The notes beneath the pieces are model-generated. The model made no database searches, had not been told where the DNA came from, and was given only the letters and a program-made list of their open reading frames with translations. Shown here piece after piece: positions 35,996 to 44,320 of a stretch of DNA of 64,000 nt. The stretch lies in assembly GCF_000161455.1 (NCBI RefSeq), contig NZ_CM000745.1, positions 3,294,812 through 3,358,811 of the forward strand, given 5' to 3'. Source of the DNA: Bacillus pseudomycoides DSM 12442 (lineage in GTDB: Bacteria; Bacillota; Bacilli; Bacillales; Bacillaceae_G). Numbering within the stretch: position 1 is the stretch's first letter; every line of letters starts with the position of its first letter. The position numbers and the translations under genes are program-made.

Positions 35996-36874
35996 TTATT
36001 TTTGCTTTTGTATATAGAAATACTGCTGCAAATAAAATGCAATAATACAAATGAGCATACCAAAAACAAAAATATTTCCAAACGAACTAAACGTTTGAAA
36101 CACAAATAATAATGTTTCTTGACCAAAAAAGGCAAATAAGAGCTGTGTAAAAGCAAATAAGAGCGCCCATTTATAATGCTGTTGATGAAATAAATAATGA
36201 GTTGCTCCTAAAAATGCACAAAATGAAATAATAAATATCCACCAGGTCTCTAAAAACACTTGCCATCCTGCAAAGTTATATCCATTTACAACAAGTGCAA
36301 TAATTCCAATGACTAACATCGTGGGAACACTCCAAAATAACGCTCGACTCCGAAAAAATCGAATCCCATTAAAATCACCTTTTTCATTTGCGCAATACGT
36401 TAAAAATGCTGTACTTATATACAGGACAGAAAGAATTGTTAATACGATGATTAACCAAAAATGTAACTGATTATATTCATGTTCTATATTCGTAACAATA
36501 GCTGCTAACATACTTGGAATCAGCATACCTGTCCATCCGTCAATTTTCCTTTCATTCCAAAACACAGCATTTCCTATTCGAATTCCTAAAAGCATAAAAA
36601 TAGTGACGCCAATTACAAATAATGTTGTCTTATTTCCAACTAGACTTGTCGAAAAGGCAATTAGACCAATAAATAAAAAAAGAACGAATCCATTCATAAT
36701 CTCTAATACTGGTGATAAATAACCTTTCACCCATTTATATGTTTCTTCATATCCTCGTTTATTCGTTAAGCGATATGCGTAAAAACTTATCCCGAAATAA
36801 ACTGCTGCAATAATAACATATGCGTATAAAAAGAAACACAAGATTGCACTGCCAATCTGCACCTGATTCCCCAC
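35996..36874 (-). CDS. Orphan CydB-like membrane protein
   Basis: 292 residues with about eight membrane helices. The N-terminal part (LYAYVIIAAVYFGISFYAYR, WVKGYLSPVLEIMNGFVLFLF, then IRIGNAVFWNE) resembles cytochrome bd oxidase subunit II, but the protein is shorter than usual CydB (about 340) and no cydA is nearby. Either a divergent bd subunit II partner encoded elsewhere or a descendant with another role. A GTG four codons downstream (36862) has the better-spaced ribosome site and may be the true start. Confidence 0.6.
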   Translation of the reverse strand: MGNQVQIGSAILCFFLYAYVIIAAVYFGISFYAYRLTNKRGYEETYKWVKGYLSPVLEIMNGFVLFLFIGLIAFSTSLVGNKTTLFVIGVTIFMLLGIRIGNAVFWNERKIDGWTGMLIPSMLAAIVTNIEHEYNQLHFWLIIVLTILSVLYISTAFLTYCANEKGDFNGIRFFRSRALFWSVPTMLVIGIIALVVNGYNFAGWQVFLETWWIFIISFCAFLGATHYLFHQQHYKWALLFAFTQLLFAFFGQETLLFVFQTFSSFGNIFVFGMLICIIAFYLQQYFYIQKQK

Positions 36875-37015
36875 CCTTTTTTCTATATATCACATTGATT
36901 TTACACATTTATCGCATAAAAAGTAAACTAAAACATACAGTTCCATTTCCTTCAGTAAGATTTTTATTTCTAAATTAGTATGTACACGTCCCATTTCTCA
37001 TTTATCCTACTATTT

Positions 37016-37121
37016 ATAAAGTGAAATTTTAATCAATGGAGGTTTCTCCCCCCCACCTACCTTCTTTACTTTCGCTGCATGTTGAGGTGGAGCTCTTACC
37101 ACCCATGAATAGCGTAATAAA
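37016..37121 (+). repeat. bcr1-like dispersed repeat, complete
   Basis: Begins ATAAAGTGAAATTTTAATC and ends CATGAATAGCGTAATAAA; ATAAA stands at both ends (37016-37020 and 37117-37121), the form expected for bcr1 with its 5-base terminal direct repeat. It lies in the gap between the CydB-like gene and ykuV; nothing else is seen in that gap except the ykuV terminator. Confidence 0.7.
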
Positions 37122-37154
37122 ACAAAAACCTCCTAATGAAAAGGAGGCTTTGCA
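37122..37154 (-). terminator. ykuV terminator
   Basis: Minus-strand AGCCTCCTTTT...AGGAGGTTTTTG stem-loop. Confidence 0.7.
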
Positions 37155-37214
37155 CATATCAAAAGAAACTTCTCCTTCCAAGTCATCTAGCATGTAAAGA
37201 GAAAGCTTCCCATC

Positions 37215-37673
37215 TTATTCAGCTTCTTTTTTCGCTTCATCTAACACACGATTTACTCGTTTTGTTAGCATTTTCATTCCACTTCCACCTGCTTGGAAAT
37301 GACGAAGCACACCATTTTTATCAAATACATAATACGCTGGTACATATTGATTTTCAAATGCATCGGCAATCTTGTGTTGGTTATCCACCAAAATCGGTTG
37401 GGATATTCCGTGCTCTTTTGCAACTGCTTCCACTTGCTCAAGATTTAAATCTTCTTCTGAACGTGGCATATGAACTGCAACAACATTTAATTGCTCTTTA
37501 TATTCATCACGGAATTTATTAATATCTGGCATTGCTTCTTTACATAAGTGACAACTAACTGACCAGAAATGAATAAGTGTTGGCTTTTCGCCAATTAGTG
37601 ATTCACGTACTACTTCTCCATTTAACACTGTTGTTGCACCGTCTAAAGAAGGCATTGGTTGACGTAATTTCAT
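37215..37673 (-). CDS. ykuV: Cytoplasmic thiol-disulfide oxidoreductase YkuV
   Basis: 152-residue thioredoxin-fold protein, TlpA/ResA-like but with no signal peptide or anchor. Active site WSVSCHLCKEAMP (CHLC, about C41-C44), cis-proline region VPAYYVF. It matches B. subtilis YkuV, including the N-terminus MKLRQPMP. It is probably a reductant partner for the peroxiredoxin encoded 75 bases upstream. Confidence 0.92.
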   Translation of the reverse strand: MKLRQPMPSLDGATTVLNGEVVRESLIGEKPTLIHFWSVSCHLCKEAMPDINKFRDEYKEQLNVVAVHMPRSEEDLNLEQVEAVAKEHGISQPILVDNQHKIADAFENQYVPAYYVFDKNGVLRHFQAGGSGMKMLTKRVNRVLDEAKKEAE

Positions 37674-37747
37674 GATTTTCCCCCCTTACGAATGTAGAGA
37701 AAGGCCTAACAAAATATTGTTAGACCCTGCTATATTTCACAATAAAA

Positions 37748-38296
37748 TTAAACGTTTAAAGTTGCTTGACCTGGTTTCCAGTTTGCTGGGCAAAGTCCAC
37801 CAGTTTGAAGAGCTTGAAGAACACGAATTACTTCGTCAACTTCACGGCCAATGTTGTTGTGATGTACAACTTGGTACATTAATTCGCCTTCTGGGCTAAT
37901 GATGAATAAACCACGAAGTGCGATACCTTCTTCTTCAAGTAATACACCGTAGTCACGAGATACTACATGGTTTGTATCAGCAGCTAGAGGGTATTTTAAT
38001 TCACCTAAACCGTTTTTCGTACGGTCAGTGTTAATCCAAGCTAAGTGAGTGTGAATTGTATCAGTAGATACACCAATTACTTCTGCATCTAAATCTTCGA
38101 ACTCATCATAACGATCAGAAAGTGCGATAATTTCTGTTGGACATACGAAAGTGAAGTCCATTGGATAGAAGAAAAGTACCGTCCATTTGTCCTGTTTCAT
38201 AACCTCTTCAAGACTTACTTTACCAAATTCTTTGTTTGGCATAACAGCGTCCATTTCAAAGCGTGGCGCTTGTTTTGCTACCATACGTTCTGCCAT
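37748..38296 (-). CDS. ykuU: 2-Cys peroxiredoxin YkuU
   Basis: 182 residues; peroxidatic cysteine in FTFVCPTEI (about C52) and resolving cysteine in TGGLCPANW near the C-terminus, hence a typical 2-Cys peroxiredoxin reducing H2O2 and organic peroxides. ATG follows GGAGGTTGATACAT; an in-frame ATG 30 bases upstream lacks a ribosome site. It pairs with ykuV in a likely operon. Confidence 0.93.
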   Translation of the reverse strand: MAERMVAKQAPRFEMDAVMPNKEFGKVSLEEVMKQDKWTVLFFYPMDFTFVCPTEIIALSDRYDEFEDLDAEVIGVSTDTIHTHLAWINTDRTKNGLGELKYPLAADTNHVVSRDYGVLLEEEGIALRGLFIISPEGELMYQVVHHNNIGREVDEVIRVLQALQTGGLCPANWKPGQATLNV

Positions 38297-38489
38297 ATGT
38301 ATCAACCTCCGTAAATTTTTTATCATATATTGTCTACTCTTGTATTATATAAGAGGAATTAGTTTTTAGTCAATTTTATTTGATAATTATTATAAAATAA
38401 CTTACTAACAACTTGTTCCTCCACCTACCATTATAAAGTATTGTGTTAGAATTACAAAAAAAATGCATCATAAATTATAATTTTCCACA

Positions 38490-38518
38490 TAAAAAGAACA
38501 GGCTTTAACCCCTGTTCC
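38490..38518 (-). terminator. dapL terminator
   Basis: GAACAGG...CCTGTTC stem and TTTTT on the minus strand. It overlaps the last codons of dapL. The gap upstream to ykuU holds no gene. Confidence 0.8.
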
Positions 38519-39635
38519 CTTTCCATTTTACATATTGATTTAAAAACGAAATGGTTTGTTCGATTGCCTCTTCTTTCGGTTGTAGCTTTGCATGATGTAA
38601 ACCATATTCTGAGTCTACCCCAAGCCAAAACATAAATCCTGGGATATCACGAAGCATATACCCGAAATCTTCTCCTGTCATCGCCTCTGTACATGTAACA
38701 ACATTCATATTCGTTTGCTCAGATGCAAACATCATAAACTCTTGCGTTAACTCTTCATGATTATATACTTGATGATACATTGCTCCATAATCAATAACAG
38801 CTTCACATTGAAATGCTGCTTCGATACCTGTGACAATCGCTTCTATTCTGCTCTTCACTCGTCTCATCGATTCAACTGATAGTGTTCGAATTGTCCCTTC
38901 TAGGCGAGACTTTTCTGCAATAATGTTTTGGACTGTACCACCTGTAATTTTACCAATTGTAATAACCGCACTATCAAGTGGATTCACATTACGACTAACA
39001 ACCGATTGAAGCTGTGTAACAAGATGACTTGCCGCAACGATCATATCGTTCGCAGTATGTGGATATGCTGCATGTCCACCTTTTCCTTTTAAATCAATAT
39101 ATAGTTCCGATGTATTTGCAAATAGTAATCCTTCTTTTGTTGCGATTGTCCCCACTGGATACTCTGGTGCGATATGAAGACCTAGAATGATATCAGGCTT
39201 CCACTCTTGTAGTTCTTCGCTTCCTAACATAGGTAAAGCGCCACCTGGTCCTTCCTCCGCCGGTTGAAAAATAACTACAAGGTTATCATCTATCCTGTCA
39301 TTTACAACCGCTGTTAAGAGTCCTAAGCCGATTGTAGCATGCACATCATGACCACATGCATGCATCATTCCTTCATGAATAGAAGCGAATTCATACCCAG
39401 TTTCCTCTGAAATCGGTAAACCATCAATATCTGCACGATAACCAATCGTTTTCCTTGGATTTCTGCCATTCACTTTAACGATTACGCCCGTTTTCCATGT
39501 TTTAACTTCAATATATTCCTTAGGAAGAGTATAAATATAATCTAAAATATATTGTTGTGTTTTCCATTCCTTAAACCCTAACTCCGGAATCTTATGTAAA
39601 TCCCTACGAATTTGTACAAATTTACTGACTGTCAT
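38505..39635 (-). CDS. dapL: N-acetyldiaminopimelate deacetylase
   Basis: M20-family metallohydrolase that removes the acetyl group in the acetylase branch of lysine/DAP synthesis, which also feeds peptidoglycan and spore dipicolinate. 376 residues; motifs RRDLHKIPELGF, HACGHDVHA (metal ligands), PAEEGPGGA and EDFGYM. The ATG at 39635 follows GGTGGAG; the upstream in-frame extension runs into a bcr1-like element and is not part of the protein. Confidence 0.93.
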   Translation of the reverse strand: MTVSKFVQIRRDLHKIPELGFKEWKTQQYILDYIYTLPKEYIEVKTWKTGVIVKVNGRNPRKTIGYRADIDGLPISEETGYEFASIHEGMMHACGHDVHATIGLGLLTAVVNDRIDDNLVVIFQPAEEGPGGALPMLGSEELQEWKPDIILGLHIAPEYPVGTIATKEGLLFANTSELYIDLKGKGGHAAYPHTANDMIVAASHLVTQLQSVVSRNVNPLDSAVITIGKITGGTVQNIIAEKSRLEGTIRTLSVESMRRVKSRIEAIVTGIEAAFQCEAVIDYGAMYHQVYNHEELTQEFMMFASEQTNMNVVTCTEAMTGEDFGYMLRDIPGFMFWLGVDSEYGLHHAKLQPKEEAIEQTISFLNQYVKWKGNRG

Positions 39636-39648
39636 GTCTCCACCACCA

Positions 39649-39749
39649 TTTATCTCGCTATTCGCGGGCAGTAAGACCTCCAACTCAAAATTCAGCGAAA
39701 GCAAAGAAGTTAGGTGGGTGATCAACTGCCCGTAAAAGTTTCACTTTAT
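39649..39749 (-). repeat. bcr1-like repeat between dapH and dapL, complete
   Basis: On the minus strand it starts ATAAAGTGAAACTTTTACG and ends GCGAATAGCGAGATAAA. On the plus strand TTTAT occurs at both ends (39649-39653, 39745-39749). The middle has CACCTAACTTCTTTGCTTTCG as in other copies. Confidence 0.75.
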
Positions 39750-39786
39750 AAAAAGCGTAAGAGCCTATTTGCCCTTACGCTTTTGT
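39750..39786 (-). terminator. dapH terminator
   Basis: AAAAGCGTAAG/CTTACGCTTTT stem directly after dapH and directly before the repeat; it would cut dapL off from dapH. Confidence 0.8.
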
Positions 39787-39789
39787 ACT

Positions 39790-40512
39790 TTATTTTTCTG
39801 GGTTTAATTGACGAAGTTCTTGTTTAATTTCTGTTTTTGCTTTTGTCTTCTCATCAATTTCTTTAATAACACGAGCTGGTGTTCCTGCAACCACTGTATA
39901 TGGCGGTACATCTTCCGTTACAACTGCACCTGCTGCAACAACCGCGCCTTTACCAACTGTAACACCTTCTAGGACAACTACATTTGCACCAATTACAACG
40001 TCATCTTCAACGATAACTGGTTTTGCAGAAGGTGGTTCGATCACACCTGCAAGTACTGCCCCAGCACCAACGTGACAGTTTTTACCTACTGTAGCACGTC
40101 CGCCAAGCACTGCATTCATATCAATCATTGAACCTTCACCGATTACTGCACCGATATTAATCGTTGCATTCATCATAATAACTGCATTATCACCGATTTC
40201 AACATGGTCACGAATAATTGCACCTGGTTCAATACGAGCTTTAATACCTTTTAAATCAAGCATTGGAATAGCAGAATTACGACGGTCGTTTTCAACAACG
40301 TAATCTACAACGTGCTTTTTATTGTCTTCAAGAATTGTCTTAATCTCAGACCATTCTCCAAATAAAACACCAGATTTTTTATTTACAAATGCTTGTACTG
40401 TTTCAGGGAATGTTACTTCTTTTAAATCCCCTTTTATGTATACCTTTACAGGAGTTTTCTTCTCGCTTTTTTGAATAAACGAAATAATTTCGTTTGCATC
40501 CATCATTTTCAT
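39790..40512 (-). CDS. dapH: Tetrahydrodipicolinate N-acetyltransferase
   Basis: Acetyl-CoA-dependent step of the acetylase DAP/lysine branch. 240 residues: an N-terminal alpha/beta part and a left-handed beta helix of hexapeptide repeats (GDNAVIMMNATINIGAVIG, VIVEDDVVIGANVVVLEG), ending with VVAGTPARVIKEI. In B. subtilis dapH and dapL are adjacent; here a terminator and a repeat separate them. Confidence 0.95.
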   Translation of the reverse strand: MKMMDANEIISFIQKSEKKTPVKVYIKGDLKEVTFPETVQAFVNKKSGVLFGEWSEIKTILEDNKKHVVDYVVENDRRNSAIPMLDLKGIKARIEPGAIIRDHVEIGDNAVIMMNATINIGAVIGEGSMIDMNAVLGGRATVGKNCHVGAGAVLAGVIEPPSAKPVIVEDDVVIGANVVVLEGVTVGKGAVVAAGAVVTEDVPPYTVVAGTPARVIKEIDEKTKAKTEIKQELRQLNPEK

Positions 40513-40583
40513 GCTTGTTGCCTCCTAAATCCATTTATAATGTTACTCTACCAAACGAAAGAGCTACTAGCAAGACAATAATC

Positions 40584-41441
40584 TTATTTTTCCATTTGAA
40601 TTTCTTCTATAATATCTAAAAATGCTTGCACTTGCTTAAGTTGCCTTGCAGAATCGCTTGTCAATAACCACGTTTCTCGAGTCAATTGAACAGGCGTTTT
40701 ATATGTCTTTTCTCTTACTTCTTTTAACACAGTAGAAGGCAACAGCGCATAACCAATTCCATTTAAAACGAGCTGCTTACATGTTTCAATTTGATCAACT
40801 ACAATCGTTCGTTTAGGAGGATTAGAAAATAAACTATACCACCAATTTTGTATTTGTCCATAGTATGTGGAATCGCTTTTAAATTGTATAAACGGTCTGT
40901 TTGTATCTTTCAACATAGAAATATCTTTAATTTCTGTGTCAACTAAATACAGCTCATCCTCAAATAATTGCTGTTTATACCCTTTATATTCTTGTTTCCC
41001 TCGTAGTATAGCTACATGAACATCCCCTTCATAGAATTGCTTCTGTACTTCACTACTCCATCCCGTGAAAAGGGAAATTTTAACAAATGGATATTTTTGT
41101 ACAAACCGCTTTAAAACAGGTGGTAACCAATATTGTCCAATCACAGATGCCACAGCTATCTTTAATGTCCCATATGTTTCCGTACGATAGATTGCTAATT
41201 CACTTTTAATTGCCTCTTCCCTTTGCAACATATCTTTCGCATAATTGGCCACTTTTTCCCCTTCTGGTGTAATTGTCAGGCCTTTTTGAGAACGGATAAA
41301 AAATTTCATTCCCCACTGTTTTTCCATTGATTGTAATCGTTGACTGAGTGCAGGTTGTGAAACGAATAAGCGCTCCGCAGCTTTTCTCATATTGGATTCC
41401 TGTGCTAAAACAACCATCATTTGAAAATCATCAATTTGCAA
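40584..41441 (-). CDS. ccpC: LysR-type regulator CcpC
   Basis: 285 residues; N-terminal winged helix with RKAAERLFVSQPALSQRLQSMEKQWG and a periplasmic-binding-type effector domain. It is close to B. subtilis CcpC, the citrate-responsive repressor of citB and citZ (TGWSSEVQK, FIQFKSDSTYYGQIQNWW, VDQIETCKQL). Between dapH and cbpB as in the yku cluster. It would tune the TCA branch downstream of the pyruvate enzymes in this window. Confidence 0.88.
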   Translation of the reverse strand: MQIDDFQMMVVLAQESNMRKAAERLFVSQPALSQRLQSMEKQWGMKFFIRSQKGLTITPEGEKVANYAKDMLQREEAIKSELAIYRTETYGTLKIAVASVIGQYWLPPVLKRFVQKYPFVKISLFTGWSSEVQKQFYEGDVHVAILRGKQEYKGYKQQLFEDELYLVDTEIKDISMLKDTNRPFIQFKSDSTYYGQIQNWWYSLFSNPPKRTIVVDQIETCKQLVLNGIGYALLPSTVLKEVREKTYKTPVQLTRETWLLTSDSARQLKQVQAFLDIIEEIQMEK

Positions 41442-41613
41442 CTTTCTCCCTCTTTCCTTATCTTACATCTAAGCTCAATATATATGTTGCACTATTCTCT
41501 AACATGCGATATTTAATTTTTATTTTCAAGAAGCTTGGATAAATTGACATTTCACTTAACCTTTTATACTTGTTGACGCTGTTCCCTATACACAATGGAA
41601 AAGAGACGCATGA

Positions 41614-41650
41614 TAAAAAAGCGACTTCTTTTTTATTCGAAGTCGCTTAC
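41614..41650 (-). terminator. cbpB terminator
   Basis: AAGCGACTTC / GAAGTCGCTTTTTT stem-loop on the minus strand. Confidence 0.85.
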
Positions 41651-41656
41651 CCTTCT

Positions 41657-42100
41657 TTATCGATTATACTGTCTTACTTTTTTGTTCAACAATTTTAAAA
41701 TAGCACGCCTTGTTAAAATTCCTTCAAAGTACCCGTCATTGTTTACAGCACAAATAAATGGATGATCAATTGTCATTTCTAACGCTTTAGCAAATGAATC
41801 TTCAAGTCCAAGATTCGGAATGTCCTTTTTCATTACATTCTCCACTTTCATATCCTCAAGCTTTTCAAATTCAATGCGTTCTAACCCTAAAATACCATCC
41901 AAAATCATCGCAGTACTTATTAATCCATGCAATTTATACATGGGATCTAAAACAGGAATCGCAGAATATCCAGACTTTACAAGAACAAGTAAAGCATGTT
42001 CTAAGCTATTTCCAATTTGAACATGTGCAACTTTTTCTGATGAAATCATTAAATCCTTTACAAGAACTTGTTGAAACTCATCTTTCGGAATACTAATCAT
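41657..42100 (-). CDS. cbpB: CBS-domain c-di-AMP sensor CbpB/DarB
   Basis: 147 residues made of two CBS repeats (about 10-65 and 80-140; GYSAIPVLDPMYKLHGLIS and HPFICAVNNDGYFEGILT). It matches B. subtilis DarB (YkuL) and Listeria CbpB. Without c-di-AMP the protein is reported to activate Rel and, in B. subtilis, pyruvate carboxylase; with c-di-AMP it does not. pycA lies 35 kb away in the same window. Confidence 0.88.
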   Translation of the reverse strand: MISIPKDEFQQVLVKDLMISSEKVAHVQIGNSLEHALLVLVKSGYSAIPVLDPMYKLHGLISTAMILDGILGLERIEFEKLEDMKVENVMKKDIPNLGLEDSFAKALEMTIDHPFICAVNNDGYFEGILTRRAILKLLNKKVRQYNR

Positions 42101-42149
42101 TTTATATCCCCCACTTTTTCTCCCTTTTTCCTGCTAACATGATCTCCAA

Positions 42150-42215
42150 TAGACTATTCATAAGAACCTTACTGTTCGAAGTTAATCATATCCACGGCTA
42201 AAAGTTTCACTTTAT
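42150..42215 (-). repeat. bcr1-like repeat, internally deleted
   Basis: Minus strand begins ATAAAGTGAAACTTTTAGCC and ends TTCTTATGAATAG, with most of the middle missing. It lies upstream of cbpB in a gap with no gene. Confidence 0.5.
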
Positions 42216-42321
42216 TTCCCATTTCTACTCATATCTTATGATAGCGTTTTCATATTATTATTTTGTCCTTATTTATTACAACAAAAAATAATGATACACA
42301 GTTCATTTTACCATAGAACAC

Positions 42322-42350
42322 AAAAAAAAGACTACCTTTCTGGTAGCTCT
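42322..42350 (-). terminator. abbA terminator
   Basis: Minus-strand AGCTACCAGAAAGGTAGTC hairpin followed by eight T. Confidence 0.75.
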
Positions 42351-42541
42351 TAGTATCCTTCATTTTTTAATCGATTAAATAACCTTGTAATTCTTCTATA
42401 TTGGGAAATATCAGCTTTTTTTAAACCAATTTCAATATCTGTAAGCTCAACAGCTAGAATTTCAGTAGCGTAGTTTTGACGAAATAAAATATCTAACAGC
42501 AAGCTTTTTTCTTCGTTTGTTAAAGTAACTTCCGTCTGCAT
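42350..42541 (-). CDS. abbA: AbbA-like AbrB antirepressor
   Basis: 63-residue helical protein resembling B. subtilis AbbA (YkzF): EEKSLLLDILFRQNYATEIL, then LTDIEIG and ISQYRRITRLFNRL. AbbA is made under Spo0A control and mimics DNA to free genes from the transition-state regulator AbrB. It is the expected neighbour between ykuK and cbpB. Confidence 0.78.
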   Translation of the reverse strand: MQTEVTLTNEEKSLLLDILFRQNYATEILAVELTDIEIGLKKADISQYRRITRLFNRLKNEGY

Positions 42542-42622
42542 ATACTCCTCTCCTTATGCTTTTTTCTTATTATTTATTATATAAAATATTCGCTTAGTTT
42601 AATAGATAAAAAATTCAGTTTT

Positions 42623-43141
42623 TCACTTTGTATATCGATTTGCATAACTAAAAGCTGCATAAGCATCAGGTTTAATTTTTGCAGTCAGCCCCATCGCCTT
42701 CACCTTCATTGTCATATCCGAAATAAATTCTTTTGTTAATCCATTATTTCCTATATCCAAGTGAATTTCCATTACAAATCCAGCTCCTTCATGAGCGTAT
42801 GGATGTAAAATCTCCCATATCCGCCTTATATGTTCCGGTGTAAACAAACAGGCGACTTCTTGACTAAACTGTGTTTCTAAATATATTTTCTCACGTAAGG
42901 TAGGTGGTCTTTTATGTACTGCTTTATGTTTTAAACATCCCCATGCTCCTTTCCCAACACGATGAATGTGCACTGCCGTAATAAAACGAGTATCTTTTTG
43001 ATGTGCTTGTGAATCAGTTCCAATAGACAGTCGATATAAATTGCGTGGATCTCTTTTAATAAAATTACAGATGCGTGAGAAAACCGTTTCAAAATTCATA
43101 TTTCTCTCTGATACATTATAAAATGGATGCTCACCGTCCAC
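42623..43141 (-). CDS. ykuK: YkuK, DUF458 RNase H-like protein
   Basis: 172 residues with an RNase H-like beginning LSIGTDSQAH and HLDIGNNGLTKEFI, characteristic of DUF458/YkuK. Acidic residues suited to metal binding are present (GTDSQ, EIHLDIG) but enzyme activity has not been assigned as far as I know. It is located between abbA and the zinc-ribbon/ykuJ genes. Confidence 0.85.
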   Translation of the reverse strand: MDGEHPFYNVSERNMNFETVFSRICNFIKRDPRNLYRLSIGTDSQAHQKDTRFITAVHIHRVGKGAWGCLKHKAVHKRPPTLREKIYLETQFSQEVACLFTPEHIRRIWEILHPYAHEGAGFVMEIHLDIGNNGLTKEFISDMTMKVKAMGLTAKIKPDAYAAFSYANRYTK

Positions 43142-43216
43142 ATAGTCACGTCCCTTCGATTAGACAGACTTTTTGCATTCTCATTGTATGGGACAAAAGA
43201 GGAAAATATGACTTTA

Positions 43217-43375
43217 TTATCCTTTACTTGTTTCTATATTTCGGATGGAATACTTACATGCTGGACAAGTATAAATTACATTCTGATTAGACTGAGCTGT
43301 TAGCACATGATCAATTTCAAATGACATATGACATTTTGGACAAACAACAATTGGTAATCGTTCCACACTCCACAT
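43217..43375 (-). CDS. Small zinc-ribbon protein between ykuJ and ykuK
   Basis: 52 residues with two CxxC pairs, VVCPKCHMSF and YTCPACKYSI, about 22 residues apart, the spacing of a compact zinc ribbon. Too short to stand out, but cysteine spacing is hard to explain by chance. Start is uncertain: ATG at 43375 sits very close to AAGGG; a GTG three codons later has better spacing. No family name known to me. Confidence 0.6.
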   Translation of the reverse strand: MWSVERLPIVVCPKCHMSFEIDHVLTAQSNQNVIYTCPACKYSIRNIETSKG

Positions 43376-43427
43376 TCCCTTCAAACTTTTAATACCAGTG
43401 TAGGAAGAACCAAAAAATCTTATACAT

Positions 43428-43520
43428 ATAAAGTGAAACTTCCATCAAGCTTTTACAAATCGTTATCTCCACATATCTTCTTTAATTCCTTATCCTCTTA
43501 CTACCCATTAATGAAGAATG
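43428..43520 (+). repeat. bcr1-like repeat, degenerate
   Basis: ATAAAGTGAAACTTCCATC at the start, then diverged sequence with CTCTTACTACCCATTAATG near the end. Confidence 0.45.
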
Positions 43521-43538
43521 AAGTTATTATTAAAATCA

Positions 43539-43574
43539 CCAAAAAAGGTACCGCTTCTCGCGGTACCTTTTTTG
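43539..43574. terminator. ykuJ terminator
   Basis: AAAAAAGGTACCGC / GCGGTACCTTTTTT, a strong stem of 14 bp. Confidence 0.9.
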
Positions 43575-43580
43575 TATGTA

Positions 43581-43817
43581 TCAAGAAATAATATCGTAGA
43601 TCTCAATTGCAACCATATCAATGTTATCGAATTGATACACTTGTGGCTTTTCGCCTTGCTGATACACTTCTAACTCATACATTTCACTTTTATCGAAAAA
43701 TTTCACGCTACATTTGCGTTCACCGTTCACTTCAAAATAGCGTTGTGCTACTTCACCGCTTTCAGCTTGTTCTTGTAGACTAACAAGTCGAGTTAAAATT
43801 CCTTGGAGTAGAGACAT
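43581..43817 (-). CDS. ykuJ: YkuJ family protein
   Basis: 78-residue alpha/beta protein of the DUF1797/YkuJ family: QRYFEVNGERKCSVKFFDK and YQFDNIDMVAIEIYD match B. subtilis YkuJ. Function unknown. ATG follows GGGGAGATTTC; the upstream in-frame extension has no ribosome site. Confidence 0.88.
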   Translation of the reverse strand: MSLLQGILTRLVSLQEQAESGEVAQRYFEVNGERKCSVKFFDKSEMYELEVYQQGEKPQVYQFDNIDMVAIEIYDIIS

Positions 43818-44050
43818 GAAATCTCCCCTTTCTCTAATCTTCCTACCAATAGGTTTTACAGCTATACTCATTCTATCCGTCATAACAGAAAAAATGTTCC
43901 ACACTCTAGGATAAAGCTTCTTGACGAGAAACTCAACTAAAATTTGTCGAAAAAAGAAGTAAAAAGCGGAAAGGAAATCTTTTTTTTCCTTTATTGCGGT
44001 TTTTGTAGCTGCGGAATATAATAAAAAGCAGAAAAAGAGGAGGATTTATA

Positions 44051-44293
44051 ATGAAAAAAATAGAGGTTTATACACAACCAGATTGCCCACCATGTACCAT
44101 TGTAAAAGAATTCTTAAAACACAACAACATAACATACAAAGAATTTGATGTCAAAAAGGATACCGCTGCTCGCGACCGTCTTTTATATGACTATAACTCA
44201 TACTCAACTCCAACCGTTGTCATTGATGGGGAAGTTGTCTCTGGTTTTCAAATTGAAAAATTACAACAGTTACTAAATCTAGAACAGGAATAG
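44051..44293 (+). CDS. Glutaredoxin-family protein
   Basis: 80 residues of thioredoxin fold with active site CPPC in VYTQPDCPPCTIVKEF (C12, C15) and the cis-proline YSTPTVVI, then DGEVVSGFQ. NrdH/glutaredoxin-like; likely a cytoplasmic dithiol reductant, substrate unknown. Ribosome site GAGGAGGATTT. Single gene between divergent and convergent neighbours. Confidence 0.88.
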   Translation: MKKIEVYTQPDCPPCTIVKEFLKHNNITYKEFDVKKDTAARDRLLYDYNSYSTPTVVIDGEVVSGFQIEKLQQLLNLEQE

Positions 44294-44320
44294 GCAATGA
44301 TTCACCTATTCCTGTTCTTT
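44281..44320. terminator. Bidirectional terminator, glutaredoxin and DUF3993-like gene
   Basis: GAACAGGAATAGG / CCTATTCCTGTTC stem. It overlaps the 3' coding ends of both convergent genes. Confidence 0.85.
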
